64,000 nucleotides of DNA, taken from contig NZ_BJDK01000012.1 in assembly GCF_005405105.1 (NCBI RefSeq), positions 1 through 64,000 of the forward strand. Direction: 5' to 3'. The position numbers and the translations under genes are program-made. Source of the stretch: Lactiplantibacillus dongliensis. Its GTDB lineage: Bacteria; Bacillota; Bacilli; Lactobacillales; Lactobacillaceae. The notes under the pieces are model-generated. The model saw only the letters and a program-made list of their open reading frames with translations, was not told where the DNA came from and ran no database searches. This document shows, one piece after another, positions 29,360 through 40,113 of the stretch (position 1 is its first letter; each line of letters begins with the position of its first letter).

Positions 29360-30450
29360 AACGATATTTAGTCTTAGCAGATGGCACGATTTATCCCGGG
29401 ACGGCATTTGGTGCCAGCAGCGCTGCCGTTGGCGAATTGGTGTTTAACACGGGGATGAGCGGCTACCAAGAATCGATTACGGATCAATCTTATAACGGTG
29501 AGATCTTAATGTTTACGTATCCGTTAATCGGTAATTACGGTATCAATCGCGATGACCATGAATCAATTACGCCAACTTGTAAAGGGGTCGTCGTTCACGA
29601 ATTAGCTCGGCGGGCCAGTAATTGGCGTAGTGAGATGTCCTTAGATGATTATTTGAAGCAAAATCAGATTCCTGGTATCGCCGATATCGATACGCGGGCA
29701 GTGACGAAACATATTCGGACTAAAGGCGCCCTCAAAGCGACGATTGTTGATGAAGTGAAGCCGGATACCGTCAGTCAGCTACAGGCTACGGTTTTAAATC
29801 CGGCGGTCGTTGCGGAAAGTTCAACGACGAATGCTTATCCCAACCCAGCGACGGGTCCTAACGTGGTCGTCGTGGACTTTGGGTTGAAGCATTCTATCCT
29901 GCGTGAATTGGCCAAGCGCCAGTGTAACGTGACGGTCTTGCCATATAACGCCACGGCGGGCCAAATTCTGGCTTTAAATCCAGATGGGGTCATGTTAACA
30001 AATGGCCCGGGCGATCCCAAAGATGTGCCGGAAGCCTTAACGATGATTCGTGATGTTGAGCAACACGTGCCGTTATTTGGAATTTGCCTCGGTCACCAAT
30101 TATTTTCCCTAGCTAATGGCGCCGATACTTTTAAGATGAAGTTCGGGCATCGGGGATTCAATCATCCGGTCCGTGAAATTGCGACTGGTCGGATTGACTT
30201 TACCTCACAAAACCATGGTTATGCGGTTGATCGGGATTCGCTCGCCAAGACAGACTTGATGATTACACATGAAGAAATTAATGACGGAACGGTGGAAGGC
30301 GTGCGACACCGCAACTATCCAGCCTTCTCCGTACAATATCATCCCGATGCAGCACCGGGTCCCCACGATGCGGATCATATTTTTGACGAATTCATTGATT
30401 TAATGGCGGCCCACCAAGTCGCCCGGAAAGGAAGCCACTTCAATGCCTAA
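29356..30450 (+). CDS. carA: Carbamoyl phosphate synthase small (glutaminase) subunit
   Basis: Releases ammonia from glutamine for CarB. The 364-residue protein has an N-terminal CPSase domain ([18 protein letters not shown]) and a class I amidotransferase domain with Cys in [13 protein letters not shown] and the His in [13 protein letters not shown]. Because it lies in the pyr operon behind PyrR attenuators, this is the pyrimidine-dedicated synthase (pyrAa in this genus), distinct from any arginine-regulated copy elsewhere. It overlaps carB by 8 bp. Confidence 0.96.
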   Translation: MKRYLVLADGTIYPGTAFGASSAAVGELVFNTGMSGYQESITDQSYNGEILMFTYPLIGNYGINRDDHESITPTCKGVVVHELARRASNWRSEMSLDDYLKQNQIPGIADIDTRAVTKHIRTKGALKATIVDEVKPDTVSQLQATVLNPAVVAESSTTNAYPNPATGPNVVVVDFGLKHSILRELAKRQCNVTVLPYNATAGQILALNPDGVMLTNGPGDPKDVPEALTMIRDVEQHVPLFGICLGHQLFSLANGADTFKMKFGHRGFNHPVREIATGRIDFTSQNHGYAVDRDSLAKTDLMITHEEINDGTVEGVRHRNYPAFSVQYHPDAAPGPHDADHIFDEFIDLMAAHQVARKGSHFNA

Positions 30451-33400
30451 ACGCACAGATATTCATAAAATCATGGTCATCGGTTCTGGTCCCATTATTA
30501 TTGGTCAAGCAGCCGAATTTGATTATTCCGGTACCCAAGCTTGCTTAGCGCTTAAAGAGTTAGGTTATGAAGTGGTGCTGGTCAATTCGAATCCAGCAAC
30601 GATTATGACCGATAAAGAAATTGCAGATCAAGTGTACCTAGAACCAATTACGCTAGAATTTGTGTCACAAATTCTACGCAAGGAACATCCGGATGCCATC
30701 TTGCCAACTTTAGGTGGGCAACAAGGCTTGAACATGGCGATGGAGTTGGCTGATTCAGGAATCTTAAAAGAATTAAAGATTGAGCTGCTTGGGACCAAGT
30801 TAAGTGCCATCGACCAAGCCGAAGATCGAGAACAATTTAAAGATTTAATGGAAAAACTTGGTGAACCAGTGCCGGCTTCTGGCATTGCCCATACGACTGA
30901 AGAAGCCTTGACTTTTGCGGAAGCGACCGGCTATCCAGTCATCGTGCGGCCAGCCTTTACCATGGGCGGTACCGGCGGCGGGATTGCTGAGACGGCGAAA
31001 GAGTTACGGACGATTGCTGAGAATGGTTTGGCCTTGTCGCCAGTGACTCAGGTCTTGATTGAACAAAGTATCGCTGGCTATAAAGAAATTGAATTTGAAG
31101 TTATGCGCGATGCTGCCGATAATGCGATGGTCGTTTGCAACATGGAAAACTTTGACCCCGTGGGGATTCATACTGGGGACTCAATCGTCTATGCACCGGT
31201 CCAAACGTTAGCGGACCGTGAAGTCCAAATGTTACGGGATGCTGCTTTAAAGATTATCCGCGCGTTGAAGATTGAAGGGGGCTGCAACGTACAGTTGGCT
31301 TTAGATCCAAACAGCTTCAACTACTACATTATTGAAGTCAATCCGCGGGTCAGTCGATCATCAGCGTTGGCCTCTAAAGCGACCGGCTATCCGATTGCTA
31401 AGATGGCGGCCAAGATTGCCGTCGGGCTACATCTAGACGAAATTAAGAATCCGGTCACTGGGACCACCTACGCTGAATTCGAACCCGCTCTAGATTACGT
31501 TGTCTGCAAGATTCCGCGCTGGCCATTTGACAAGTTCACCCATGCTGATCGCCGCTTAGGGACACAGATGAAGGCGACTGGTGAAGTGATGGCGATTGGC
31601 CGCAATATCGAGGAAGCGACGTTAAAAGCAGTCCGGTCACTCGAAATTGGGGTGACTTATATTGACGAACCGGCATTAGCACAAGTTGACGATGATACCT
31701 TGAGCGACAAGCTAATCCATGCCCAAGATGACCGGCTCTTCTACTTAGCGGAAGCGATTCGGCGCGGTTTTACGATTGAAGAACTCGCCGAAATTACGAA
31801 GATTAATGTGTTTTTCTTGGATAAATTGTTACATCTAATCGAAATTGAAACGGCACTTAAGACGCATGTTGATGATTTAGATTGCTTAACCACGGCTAAA
31901 CGGAACGGCTTTGCGGATCAAACTATCGCCGAATTCTGGGATGAAACCATCGATGAGGTCCGTCAATTCCGGCAGCAGCATCAGTTGACGCCCGTTTATA
32001 AGATGGTCGACACCTGTGCTGGCGAGTTCGCCTCGACGACACCGTATTATTACGGGACGTATGAGACGGAAAACGAAAGTGTGGTTAGTGAGCGGCCGTC
32101 TGTGTTAGTGCTAGGTTCGGGGCCGATTCGGATTGGACAAGGGGTTGAATTTGACTACGCCACTGTGCATTCGGTTAAGGCGATTCAAAAGGCGGGTTAT
32201 GAAGCCATTATCATGAACAGTAATCCGGAAACGGTCTCCACGGACTTCTCAATCTCTGACAAACTCTACTTTGAACCATTGACGATTGAAGATGTCATGA
32301 ATGTGATTGACTTGGAACAGCCAATGGGGGTCATCGTCCAGTTCGGCGGTCAGACCGCAATTAACTTAGCTGCCCCGTTAGCGGCGCATGGTGTTAAGAT
32401 TCTTGGAACGAGTGTGACTGATGTGGATCGGGCTGAAGATCGGGATGAGTTTGATAAAGTCATCAAACAGTTACAAATTCCACAACCGGCTGGTGATACC
32501 GCTAGTGATGAGGCCACGGCCATGAAGATTGCTGACAAGATCGGTTATCCAGTTTTGGTCCGGCCAAGCTATGTCTTAGGCGGCCGGGCGATGGAAATCG
32601 TGAAGCAACCGGCCGACTTGGATTATTACATGCACAATGCCGTTAAAGTCTCACATGACCATCCGGTATTGATCGATAGTTATTTAGTCGGTAAAGAGTG
32701 CGAAGTTGATGCCATCTGTGATGGTAAAACGGTGGTTATTCCCGGGATTATGGAACATATCGAACGTGCCGGGGTCCATTCAGGGGATTCGATGGCCGTG
32801 TATCCACCACAATCACTATCGGCCCATGTCCAACAACAGATTGTTGATTATACGGAACAATTGGCGATTGCTTTGAATTGTATCGGGATGATGAATATTC
32901 AATTCGTCATTCATGAGGAACAAGTCTATGTGATTGAAGTGAATCCGCGGGCAAGTCGGACGGTGCCGTTCTTAAGTAAAGTGACTGGGATTCCAATGGC
33001 GCAAGTCGCAACGCGAGTCATCTTAGGTCAATCGTTAAGTGATCAAGGTTATCAGACGGGCTTAGTGAAAGCCGGATCGTTAGTCCATGTGAAGGCTCCG
33101 GTCTTCTCCTTCTCGAAGTTGAATCGGGTCGACAGTTTATTAGGACCAGAAATGAAGTCGACGGGGGAAGTTATGGGGAGTGACCAGACGATGGCTAAAG
33201 CCCTTTATAAGGCCTTTGAAGCAGCTAAATTACACGTACCAGCCCATGGCAATGTCTTAATTACGGTTCGTGACGATGATAAGCCGGAAGCCTTGAAGTT
33301 GGCCCAACGGTTCCACGCCCTCGGTTATCAGTTAATGGCGACGAGCGGCACGGCGACTTATTTGACCCAGCATGCGCTAGATGTACAAGTGGTCGATAAG

Positions 33401-33619
33401 ATTGATGCCGGTGAACATGATTTGCTACATCAGATGGAAGCCGGCCAAGTGCAAGTGGTCATCAATACGGTTTCGGATGAAGAACAAGCCGCCGATGACG
33501 GTACTTTGATTCGAAATACCTCGATTGCCCACGGCGTTCCATTATTTACGGCGCTTGATACGGTCGCCGCTATTTTACAAGTCTTAGAATCACAGTCGTT
33601 TGTCACGCAAGCATTGTAG
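30443..33619 (+). CDS. carB: Carbamoyl phosphate synthase large subunit
   Basis: Makes carbamoyl phosphate from bicarbonate, ammonia and two ATP. The 1058 residues comprise two homologous ATP-grasp halves: [20 protein letters not shown] in the first and [20 protein letters not shown] near residue 555 in the second, each followed by an EVNPRxSRS/T block ([24 protein letters not shown]). A C-terminal MGS-like domain carries the allosteric site. The full length is present without frameshift. This is the main bicarbonate consumer in the window. Confidence 0.97.
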   Translation: MPKRTDIHKIMVIGSGPIIIGQAAEFDYSGTQACLALKELGYEVVLVNSNPATIMTDKEIADQVYLEPITLEFVSQILRKEHPDAILPTLGGQQGLNMAMELADSGILKELKIELLGTKLSAIDQAEDREQFKDLMEKLGEPVPASGIAHTTEEALTFAEATGYPVIVRPAFTMGGTGGGIAETAKELRTIAENGLALSPVTQVLIEQSIAGYKEIEFEVMRDAADNAMVVCNMENFDPVGIHTGDSIVYAPVQTLADREVQMLRDAALKIIRALKIEGGCNVQLALDPNSFNYYIIEVNPRVSRSSALASKATGYPIAKMAAKIAVGLHLDEIKNPVTGTTYAEFEPALDYVVCKIPRWPFDKFTHADRRLGTQMKATGEVMAIGRNIEEATLKAVRSLEIGVTYIDEPALAQVDDDTLSDKLIHAQDDRLFYLAEAIRRGFTIEELAEITKINVFFLDKLLHLIEIETALKTHVDDLDCLTTAKRNGFADQTIAEFWDETIDEVRQFRQQHQLTPVYKMVDTCAGEFASTTPYYYGTYETENESVVSERPSVLVLGSGPIRIGQGVEFDYATVHSVKAIQKAGYEAIIMNSNPETVSTDFSISDKLYFEPLTIEDVMNVIDLEQPMGVIVQFGGQTAINLAAPLAAHGVKILGTSVTDVDRAEDRDEFDKVIKQLQIPQPAGDTASDEATAMKIADKIGYPVLVRPSYVLGGRAMEIVKQPADLDYYMHNAVKVSHDHPVLIDSYLVGKECEVDAICDGKTVVIPGIMEHIERAGVHSGDSMAVYPPQSLSAHVQQQIVDYTEQLAIALNCIGMMNIQFVIHEEQVYVIEVNPRASRTVPFLSKVTGIPMAQVATRVILGQSLSDQGYQTGLVKAGSLVHVKAPVFSFSKLNRVDSLLGPEMKSTGEVMGSDQTMAKALYKAFEAAKLHVPAHGNVLITVRDDDKPEALKLAQRFHALGYQLMATSGTATYLTQHALDVQVVDKIDAGEHDLLHQMEAGQVQVVINTVSDEEQAADDGTLIRNTSIAHGVPLFTALDTVAAILQVLESQSFVTQAL

Positions 33620-33630
33620 GAGGGTCAAGT

Positions 33631-34548
33631 ATGGGACGGTTAACGGTTGAATTAGCAGGGGTGACGTTACAAAATCCCGTCATGCCAGCGAGTGGTACAG
33701 CAGCTTATGGGCAACAAATGGCTCAACAATTAGATTTAAGCGCATTAGGTGGGCTGGTCATCAAATCGACGACCGCCGCACCTAAAGTCGGCAATCCACG
33801 GCCAACTACGGCGGCAACCACGGCGGGGTGGTTGAATGCCATCGGGTTGAAAAATCCCGGTATCGATGCAGTTTTAGCGGATAAGTTACCTTGGTTAGCG
33901 ACAAATTATCCAGAATTGCCGATTGTGGGTAGTGTGGCGGGGACCACGTTTGATGAATATGTCACGGTAGCGACGCAAATGGCGACAGCGCCAAACGTTA
34001 AATTGTTAGAAATCAATATCTCTTGTCCGAATGTGGAAAAAGGGGGCCTCGCTTTCGGAACGGATCCGGCGATGGTGGAAAATTTAACTCGTGAGATTGT
34101 GATGGCCGTTGATAAGCCAGTCTTTATGAAGCTCACGCCCAATGTCACGGACATCGTCCCTATCGCGGCGGCGGCGGAAGCTGGTGGTGCGGCCGGATTA
34201 ACGATGATTAATACGCTGACTGGGATGGGGATTGACTTAAAGACACGGCAGCCGATTTTGGCGCACGGTACGGGTGGCCTATCTGGTAAAGCTATCCATC
34301 CGTTAGCAGTCCGGATGATTCACCAAGTTCGGCAACAAACGAAATTGCCGATTATTGGGGTCGGCGGAGTCTTTACTCCTGCGGATGTGCTGGAATTTTA
34401 CTTGGCTGGCGCTAATGCGGTCGAAGTCGGCGCCGCAACTTATGGTAATCCGACCGCTTGTACCGATATTATTACTGGCTTACCAGCTGAAATGGATAAA
34501 TATGGGATTAGTAGTTTGCAACAATTAATTACGGAGGTGCAAGGATGA
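33631..34548 (+). CDS. pyrD: Dihydroorotate dehydrogenase, class 1B-like catalytic subunit
   Basis: FMN enzyme that oxidises dihydroorotate to orotate. The 305-residue protein has LEINISCPNVEKGG with the catalytic Cys near residue 132, and GTGGLSGKAIHPLAVRM, closer to class 1B (NAD-linked) than to the fumarate-using class 1A. Class 1B normally works with the FAD/[2Fe-2S] subunit PyrK, yet no pyrK lies in this operon. Either the partner is elsewhere or the enzyme uses a different acceptor. It starts 11 bp behind carB at AGGAGGG and overlaps pyrF by 4 bp. Confidence 0.93.
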   Translation: MGRLTVELAGVTLQNPVMPASGTAAYGQQMAQQLDLSALGGLVIKSTTAAPKVGNPRPTTAATTAGWLNAIGLKNPGIDAVLADKLPWLATNYPELPIVGSVAGTTFDEYVTVATQMATAPNVKLLEINISCPNVEKGGLAFGTDPAMVENLTREIVMAVDKPVFMKLTPNVTDIVPIAAAAEAGGAAGLTMINTLTGMGIDLKTRQPILAHGTGGLSGKAIHPLAVRMIHQVRQQTKLPIIGVGGVFTPADVLEFYLAGANAVEVGAATYGNPTACTDIITGLPAEMDKYGISSLQQLITEVQG

Positions 34549-35267
34549 GTCGACCAGTCATAATTGCCTTGGATTTTCCAACCAGCGACCAAGCGTTAGC
34601 GTTTTTGGATCAATTTCCGCAGACGCCCCCAGTCACTGTTAAGATTGGGATGGAGTTGTTTTATGCGGCCGGGCCGGCGATTGTTAAAGCGGTGCAGGCG
34701 CGGGGCCATGCCGTCTTCTTAGATTTAAAGTTACATGATATTCCGAATACGGTTGGGTCAGCGATGCGTGTTATCGGTCGACTAGGTGTTCGCTACACGA
34801 CGGTGCATGCTGCCGGTGGTCATGTGATGTTAGCCGCCGCCAAACGCGGTCTGGTCGCCGGGGCAGCGGCAGCCGGGTTGCCAGCGCCTAAATTACTAGC
34901 GATTACCCAGTTAACATCGACGGATCAAGCGATGCTGAATACGGATCAACAAATTCCCGGTAGTGTGCAAGCTAGTGTCGTACATTATGCGCAGCTAGCG
35001 CAGGCTAGTCATTGTGACGGGGTGATTTGTTCGGCACAAGAAGTCGCCGCGATTCACCAAGCGGTCGGTGCGGACTTTCTTGGAATAACCCCCGGCATTC
35101 GGCCGTTATCAGCGACGGCGGACGACCAACAGCGGGTGATGACGCCCACCGCCGCCGCCCAAGCCGGTAGTAATGGCTTAGTCGTTGGTCGGCCGATTAC
35201 ACAAGCTAGTGATCCGGTAACTGCCTATACTGAAATTGTAAAAGAATGGAGTAACGCTAATGACTGA
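34545..35267 (+). CDS. pyrF: Orotidine 5'-phosphate decarboxylase
   Basis: Final step to UMP. The 240-residue TIM barrel has the N-terminal VIIALDFPT, the catalytic block FLDLKLHDIPNT near residue 58 with its Lys and Asp, and GITPGIRP near residue 178 for phosphate binding. It overlaps pyrD by 4 bp and pyrE by 8 bp, so translation is likely coupled and the two last activities are made in step. Confidence 0.97.
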   Translation: MSRPVIIALDFPTSDQALAFLDQFPQTPPVTVKIGMELFYAAGPAIVKAVQARGHAVFLDLKLHDIPNTVGSAMRVIGRLGVRYTTVHAAGGHVMLAAAKRGLVAGAAAAGLPAPKLLAITQLTSTDQAMLNTDQQIPGSVQASVVHYAQLAQASHCDGVICSAQEVAAIHQAVGADFLGITPGIRPLSATADDQQRVMTPTAAAQAGSNGLVVGRPITQASDPVTAYTEIVKEWSNAND

Positions 35268-35898
35268 AATTGCAGCAACTATTGCGAAAGATTTATTATC
35301 GATTGAAGCCGTCACTTTACGACCGAATGAACCGTTTACTTGGGCCAGTGGTATCCATAGTCCAATCTATACGGATAATCGTTTAACGATTTCGTATCCC
35401 AAAGTTCGGCGGGATATTGCGAACGGGATTGCGGCGATAATTCGCGAGCAATATCCAGCGGCAGCAGTCATTGCTGGCGTGGCTACGGCGGGAATCCCGC
35501 ACGCGGCTTGGGTCGCTGAATTGTTAGACTTACCATTGATTTACGTCCGCTCGAAGCCGAAAGATCATGGGGCCGGTCGTCAAATCGAAGGCGTGTTAAA
35601 AGCGGGACAAAAAGTCGTGATGCTGGACGATTTGATTTCGACTGGCGGTAGTGTGCTGCAAGCGGCGAAAGCCGTCCAAGCTGCGGGTGGCGATATCCTA
35701 GCGGTCGGGTCCGTCTTCAGTTATCAATTGGCGGCAGCCACCACGAACTTTGCAGCGGCCAAGTTACCGCTGTTCAGTCTGTCGAATTATTCGACCTTAA
35801 TTGAAGTGGCCCGGCAAGCTGACTACATTAACGATGCCGACTTAGCGTCCTTACATGCTTGGCGGCAGAACCCAGCGACTTGGGGGCAACAACACTAA
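35260..35898 (+). CDS. pyrE: Orotate phosphoribosyltransferase
   Basis: Transfers orotate onto PRPP to give OMP. The 212-residue protein has the PRPP loop VVMLDDLISTGGSVLQAA near residue 123 and the flexible Lys-rich loop VRSKPKDHGAGRQIEG near residue 98. It is the last gene of the pyr operon. No T-rich hairpin follows directly; the next recognisable terminator lies more than 500 bp on, after two repeat copies. Confidence 0.97.
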   Translation: MTEIAATIAKDLLSIEAVTLRPNEPFTWASGIHSPIYTDNRLTISYPKVRRDIANGIAAIIREQYPAAAVIAGVATAGIPHAAWVAELLDLPLIYVRSKPKDHGAGRQIEGVLKAGQKVVMLDDLISTGGSVLQAAKAVQAAGGDILAVGSVFSYQLAAATTNFAAAKLPLFSLSNYSTLIEVARQADYINDADLASLHAWRQNPATWGQQH

Positions 35899-35940
35899 GA
35901 TAACCATTGAAATAGCTCTAGTAGCAGTCAGCTTAAATTT

Positions 35941-36090
35941 GCCACGCTGGTTGGGCCAGAACCGGCTGGAACGTGATGGCCGCGTTTGGAAGCCAAGTGT
36001 GGTCCTCCACAAGCCGGGGGTTAGCTAAGTCGGCAAAGCACCGACTAAGATAAACGACACCACTGAGCCAATGCTGACCCGCCCGTCGTT
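35941..36090 (+). repeat. Structured intergenic repeat, type A, copy 3
   Basis: Starts GCCACGCTGGTTGGGCCAGAAC and ends GCCAATGCTGACCCGCCCGTCGTT. Hairpin 3 keeps AGTCGG/CCGACT with the A.A mismatch. Hairpin 2 (TTGGAAG..CTCCACAA) and part of the outer stem no longer match well, so this copy looks partly decayed. Confidence 0.8.
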
Positions 36091-36140
36091 AATTAACGGG
36101 AATTAAAAAATTAACGGTTGCTTATTTTCAGTTCAGTCAT

Positions 36141-36313
36141 TTGGCCGAGAGATTGGTTCCAACAATGTTCAGCCGTGTCGTTGACCTTAGTGCGAATGGT
36201 CTGCTCGGACTTAGGCCAAGCAGACCAGGCTTTGGTTTCAGCAGGGCCCATGGCGTGCCAGTGTTTTAGGAGCCAACCGGCAGACGGCAATTTTAACTAG
36301 CAATAAACACGCT
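36141..36313 (-). repeat. Structured intergenic repeat, type B, copy 2
   Basis: Minus-strand orientation. Read in the unit direction it has the GGAGCCAACC arm, hairpin 3 TTGGCCT-A-AGTCCGA with TCGCACT-A-AGGTCAA (one G.T pair), and ends in a degenerate AGCGTG..CTAG terminal repeat. Hairpin 2 is poorly paired. With the preceding copy it fills most of the 640-bp gap between pyrE and rexB. Confidence 0.78.
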
Positions 36314-36434
36314 CATTGTAACAATTAGTTTTCAGATAATTAGTTGTCTGATGGTTGATGATGCTGACGGGTACAAAAAAAGCTAATAGTGTGACAATTC
36401 GATCGGTAAAAGCTGAAATATAAAGTTATTGTAA

Positions 36435-36468
36435 AGGGTGCGACTTTCCAGTTGGCACTCTTTTTTTG
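36435..36468 (+). terminator. Terminator upstream of rexB
   Basis: AGGGTGC (36435-36441) pairs with GCACTCT (36455-36461) followed by T-rich sequence. It probably ends pyr operon transcripts. Confidence 0.7.
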
Positions 36469-36537
36469 CGACTTTAAGTATGCGATAATTAAGTATCGAA
36501 ATCAGAACGTTTGTTCAGCTGAAGAGGGGGAACTATT

Positions 36538-39500
36538 GTGAGTCTACAGTTTATTTTGGGTGCCGCTAAGCAGGACCATCGCCAAAAGTTGGTGGCTAAT
36601 TTAGTTACCAGTTTGCAAGCCAATCCGCATGATCAATTCTTTTATTTGGTCCCAAACCATGTCAAGTTTGATACCGAGGTTGATGTCTTGAATCGACTAG
36701 CCCGAGCCTTTGATCAGCCCGGCTTGTATGCGCAAAGCCAAGTGCAGATTTTTTCGTTTACCCGATTAGCTTGGTACTTAATGAAGAATGAAGCCGCCTA
36801 TCAAGTCCCGCGGCTCTCAGCAGCTGGAATCAACATGCTACTGTTTAAAATCTTGCAAGCCCATGCGGATGAGCTACGGTTATTCGGTGGGGAAATCTCA
36901 CAGACCGGTTTTGTGACGCAACTGGCTAAGGAGATTAATGAATTACAATTAGCTAATTTAGCACCGGCAGATGTGGTGCAATTGGCTGAACAGACACCAG
37001 CGGGGGACTTAAAAGCCAAGCTGCATGATTTAGCAATTGTGTATACGGACTTTGCTGCCGCGACCGATGGGCAATATTTAAAAAATGCGGATGTGTTAGC
37101 ACAGTTAAGCCATTATTTGCAGCAGCAGGATCTGCATGGTACCCATATTTACTTAGAACTATTCTCACAATTATCGTCACAAGAACAAGGTGTGATCACG
37201 ACGATGTTGGAGCGCGGGGCGGAAGTTACGATCAGCTTGATTTTAGATCAAGCTTATACCGATAAGCCACCGTTGAACGGGACGTTATTTTATCAGACGG
37301 GCCGCCTTTATTATCGCCTGGTTCAGTATGCTAAGATTCGTCAGATCAAGTGTTTGCCGGATCAGTTTGCGACCACGCAACGAGTGAGTCCGAGTTTGGC
37401 CGCACTAGACGATTTGTGGCGTGATCAGGTGCAAAAGTCGCCTACTGCTGAAGTGTTGAAATCAGAGCTGCATTTGTTCCGAACGGATACCCGGCAGACC
37501 GAGTTGGCACAAGTCGCGCGGCAAATTCGCTATCTGGTAGCTGAAAAGGGCTATGACTATCGCGACTTCCTGATTGTGACGCGGCATCTAACGAGCTATC
37601 AGACCATGATTGCGCCAATCTTTCATACAATGGAAATCCCGTATTTCTTGGATTTACGACGGTCGATGGCGGATCATCCGTTGGTAGAATTAATCAGTGC
37701 CCTCTTTGATCTGAATACGAAGCATTATCAATATCGCGATGTGATGCGGTTGTTAAAGACCGAATTACTGTTACCACAAGTCAATGGGCAACCGATGGGG
37801 CGGCAAGCGTATCGCCAAGCGGTTGACTTAACCGAAAACTTTATTTTAAAGAGCGGTTATAGTGGTCGGCGCTGGACGCAAGCGGAGGATTGGCAATACT
37901 TTCAATTTACGGCTGGTGATGCGGGCATTGAGACTGATGAAAATGTCGCGATTACCAAGCAGATTAATCTGATCCATCATTTTGTTGCGACTTTATTGCC
38001 ACCCTTCTTTAAAAAGTTGGCGGCGGCCAAAGATGGTCGGGCAGCGGCGACAATTTTAGTTAACTTTTTAATGACGCATGGCGTGGATACGCAGTTATTA
38101 GCTTGGCGCGACCAAGCGATTGAAAAAGGCGATATGACGGCAGCCAGTGAACCCGAACAGACTTGGCAGACTTTTTGCGACATGCTTGATGATTTTGTCA
38201 CGATGCTAGGTGACGGGCCGTTTGTGACTGATGATTTCTTGGCGCTCTTGCAAGCCGGATTCGAAGGCGCAGGCTATGCCCAGATTCCGTCAACCTTAGA
38301 TCAAGTGACGATTTCTGAAAGTGGTCGTGAGCAGAGTCAGAACCGTAAAGTTGTGATGTTAATTGGTGCGACGGACTTAGTCATGCCGGATCGTATTATG
38401 ACAAATGATTTACTCAGTGACGTGGATAAGGATGCATTGCAGCCAGACCTTCAGCAGCTAGACGGTGACCATTATTTGGCTGATTCAGCCGTAGTGCAAT
38501 TAGGCGATGAGCGGTATTTAAACTACTTAGCTTTTTTGAATGCGACTGATCAGTTGTATTTGAGTGCGCCGTTAAAAGATGATCAGGATGCTGATTTGAA
38601 GTTATCAAATTATGTCCAACAGATTCAGCAGCACTTTAAGTTACCAATTGCGACGTACTTAGCAACGCCTGATCCAACTCAGCCTAAAGTGGCGCCCTTT
38701 ATTGGATCTAAACGGCGGACCATTACACATGTGGTGCAAGTCTATCGCGATGTATTGACTGCTAACGCTGATCGTAATCGCGTCGGGGCCCCGCTACGGC
38801 CAGCACCAATCTGGGTCTGGTTGCGGCGACAATTGACCGCTGATCCGCAGTTTGGTCAGTTAGCGCAACAATTGTTAGCCAGTTTGAGTTACCGCAATGT
38901 CCCGGTTGCCCTGTCATCAACGAGTGTGCAGGCGTTATATGGGAAGCAAATCTATACGTCGATTTCAAAGCTAGAAGAATTTTATCGGAATCAATATGCG
39001 TACTTTCTAAAGTATGGCTTACGGTTACGGGAACGTGATGTCTTTGAATTGTCAGCAGCCAGCACGGGTGAGTTTTTCCATGCGGTTTTAGATGGGATGA
39101 TTAAAGCTTTGCAAGCCCAACACTTGAGCTTAGCGACGATTGATCAAGCTGACTTGGGAACGTTATTGGACCAAGTGACACTACAAGTATTAGAACAGCC
39201 GCAGTTTATGATCCTATCAAGTTCTAATCGGATGGGGTATTTGCGGCAACAGCTAATTAACACGGTGCGCCAGATTGCCTTTGCCATTCAGCGGCAAAGC
39301 CAACGCTCTGATGCCACGCCACAACAAACGGAATTACTCTTCGGAAATGTTGGTAAAGACCATGGGCTAAAGGCTCTAGACTTCCAAGTTGATCCGCAGC
39401 ATAGCGTTCATGTTCGAGGAAAGATCGACCGCTTAGACCGAATTCAGGTTGCTGACCAAAGTTATTTAGGCATTGTCGATTACAAATCGTCGCAACATCG

Positions 39501-40113
39501 CTTTGATTTTCAGCAGGCTTATTATGGGTTGGCGATGCAGATGTTGACCTACCTAAATGCGGTACTGGTTAACGAAGATGCCTTAGTCCCAGCCGGCACC
39601 GACAAAGTGAAATTAGCTGGTGCCTTGTACATGCATATCCAAAATCCAACGTTAAAACCCAAAGATGCGCGGGCGGGTTTTGAGGATGCCCTCTTAAAAG
39701 CGAATAAGTACCGTGGGGTTATCGTTGATGATCCGCAATTATTGACGCATCTAGATACGGAACTGCAAAAGCAAAGTGGCGATTCTAAGATCTATCCATT
39801 TTCACGGGTGAAGTCGGGTGAGTACCACAGTCGTAAGACGGCGCCACTAGTCACTGAAAAGGAATTGGATCAGTTATTAGCGAATAATCGGAAATTGATT
39901 GTCGATGCGGCACAAGCGATTTTTGCGGGGGCACTGGCGCTGAATCCGGTGCGGCTAAATGATAAAACTACGGCGTTGCAATATTCACCATATCTTGCGA
40001 TTATGGCGTTTGATGCTATGCTATCAGAAAATAATTATCGTGATTTACCGCCATTGACGCCCAGTGAAGTTTTAGAGCGGATTAAAGCGCAGTTAGGGGA
40101 TGAACGCGCATGA
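36538..40113 (+). CDS. rexB: ATP-dependent nuclease subunit B (RexB/AddB)
   Basis: Partner of RexA in the heterodimeric helicase-nuclease that processes double-strand breaks for recombination and recognises Chi. The 1191-residue protein has a RecB-type nuclease site GIVDYKSSQHRFD near residue 980. The N-terminal FILGAAKQDHRQKL occupies the place of a Walker A loop but lacks GKT/S, as in the RexB branch of streptococci and lactococci, so it is not expected to hydrolyse ATP. It starts at GTG 36538 behind GAGGGGG and overlaps rexA by 4 bp. Confidence 0.93.
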   Translation: MSLQFILGAAKQDHRQKLVANLVTSLQANPHDQFFYLVPNHVKFDTEVDVLNRLARAFDQPGLYAQSQVQIFSFTRLAWYLMKNEAAYQVPRLSAAGINMLLFKILQAHADELRLFGGEISQTGFVTQLAKEINELQLANLAPADVVQLAEQTPAGDLKAKLHDLAIVYTDFAAATDGQYLKNADVLAQLSHYLQQQDLHGTHIYLELFSQLSSQEQGVITTMLERGAEVTISLILDQAYTDKPPLNGTLFYQTGRLYYRLVQYAKIRQIKCLPDQFATTQRVSPSLAALDDLWRDQVQKSPTAEVLKSELHLFRTDTRQTELAQVARQIRYLVAEKGYDYRDFLIVTRHLTSYQTMIAPIFHTMEIPYFLDLRRSMADHPLVELISALFDLNTKHYQYRDVMRLLKTELLLPQVNGQPMGRQAYRQAVDLTENFILKSGYSGRRWTQAEDWQYFQFTAGDAGIETDENVAITKQINLIHHFVATLLPPFFKKLAAAKDGRAAATILVNFLMTHGVDTQLLAWRDQAIEKGDMTAASEPEQTWQTFCDMLDDFVTMLGDGPFVTDDFLALLQAGFEGAGYAQIPSTLDQVTISESGREQSQNRKVVMLIGATDLVMPDRIMTNDLLSDVDKDALQPDLQQLDGDHYLADSAVVQLGDERYLNYLAFLNATDQLYLSAPLKDDQDADLKLSNYVQQIQQHFKLPIATYLATPDPTQPKVAPFIGSKRRTITHVVQVYRDVLTANADRNRVGAPLRPAPIWVWLRRQLTADPQFGQLAQQLLASLSYRNVPVALSSTSVQALYGKQIYTSISKLEEFYRNQYAYFLKYGLRLRERDVFELSAASTGEFFHAVLDGMIKALQAQHLSLATIDQADLGTLLDQVTLQVLEQPQFMILSSSNRMGYLRQQLINTVRQIAFAIQRQSQRSDATPQQTELLFGNVGKDHGLKALDFQVDPQHSVHVRGKIDRLDRIQVADQSYLGIVDYKSSQHRFDFQQAYYGLAMQMLTYLNAVLVNEDALVPAGTDKVKLAGALYMHIQNPTLKPKDARAGFEDALLKANKYRGVIVDDPQLLTHLDTELQKQSGDSKIYPFSRVKSGEYHSRKTAPLVTEKELDQLLANNRKLIVDAAQAIFAGALALNPVRLNDKTTALQYSPYLAIMAFDAMLSENNYRDLPPLTPSEVLERIKAQLGDERA

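Noticed and set aside
36118..36300. 60-residue plus-strand reading frame downstream of pyrE
   Set aside because: It runs through a reversed type B repeat and has no ribosome binding site or family resemblance.
36538..36600. RexB as an inactivated AddB because of its missing Walker A
   Set aside because: Lack of this loop is normal for the RexB branch of the family, and the nuclease motif is intact.
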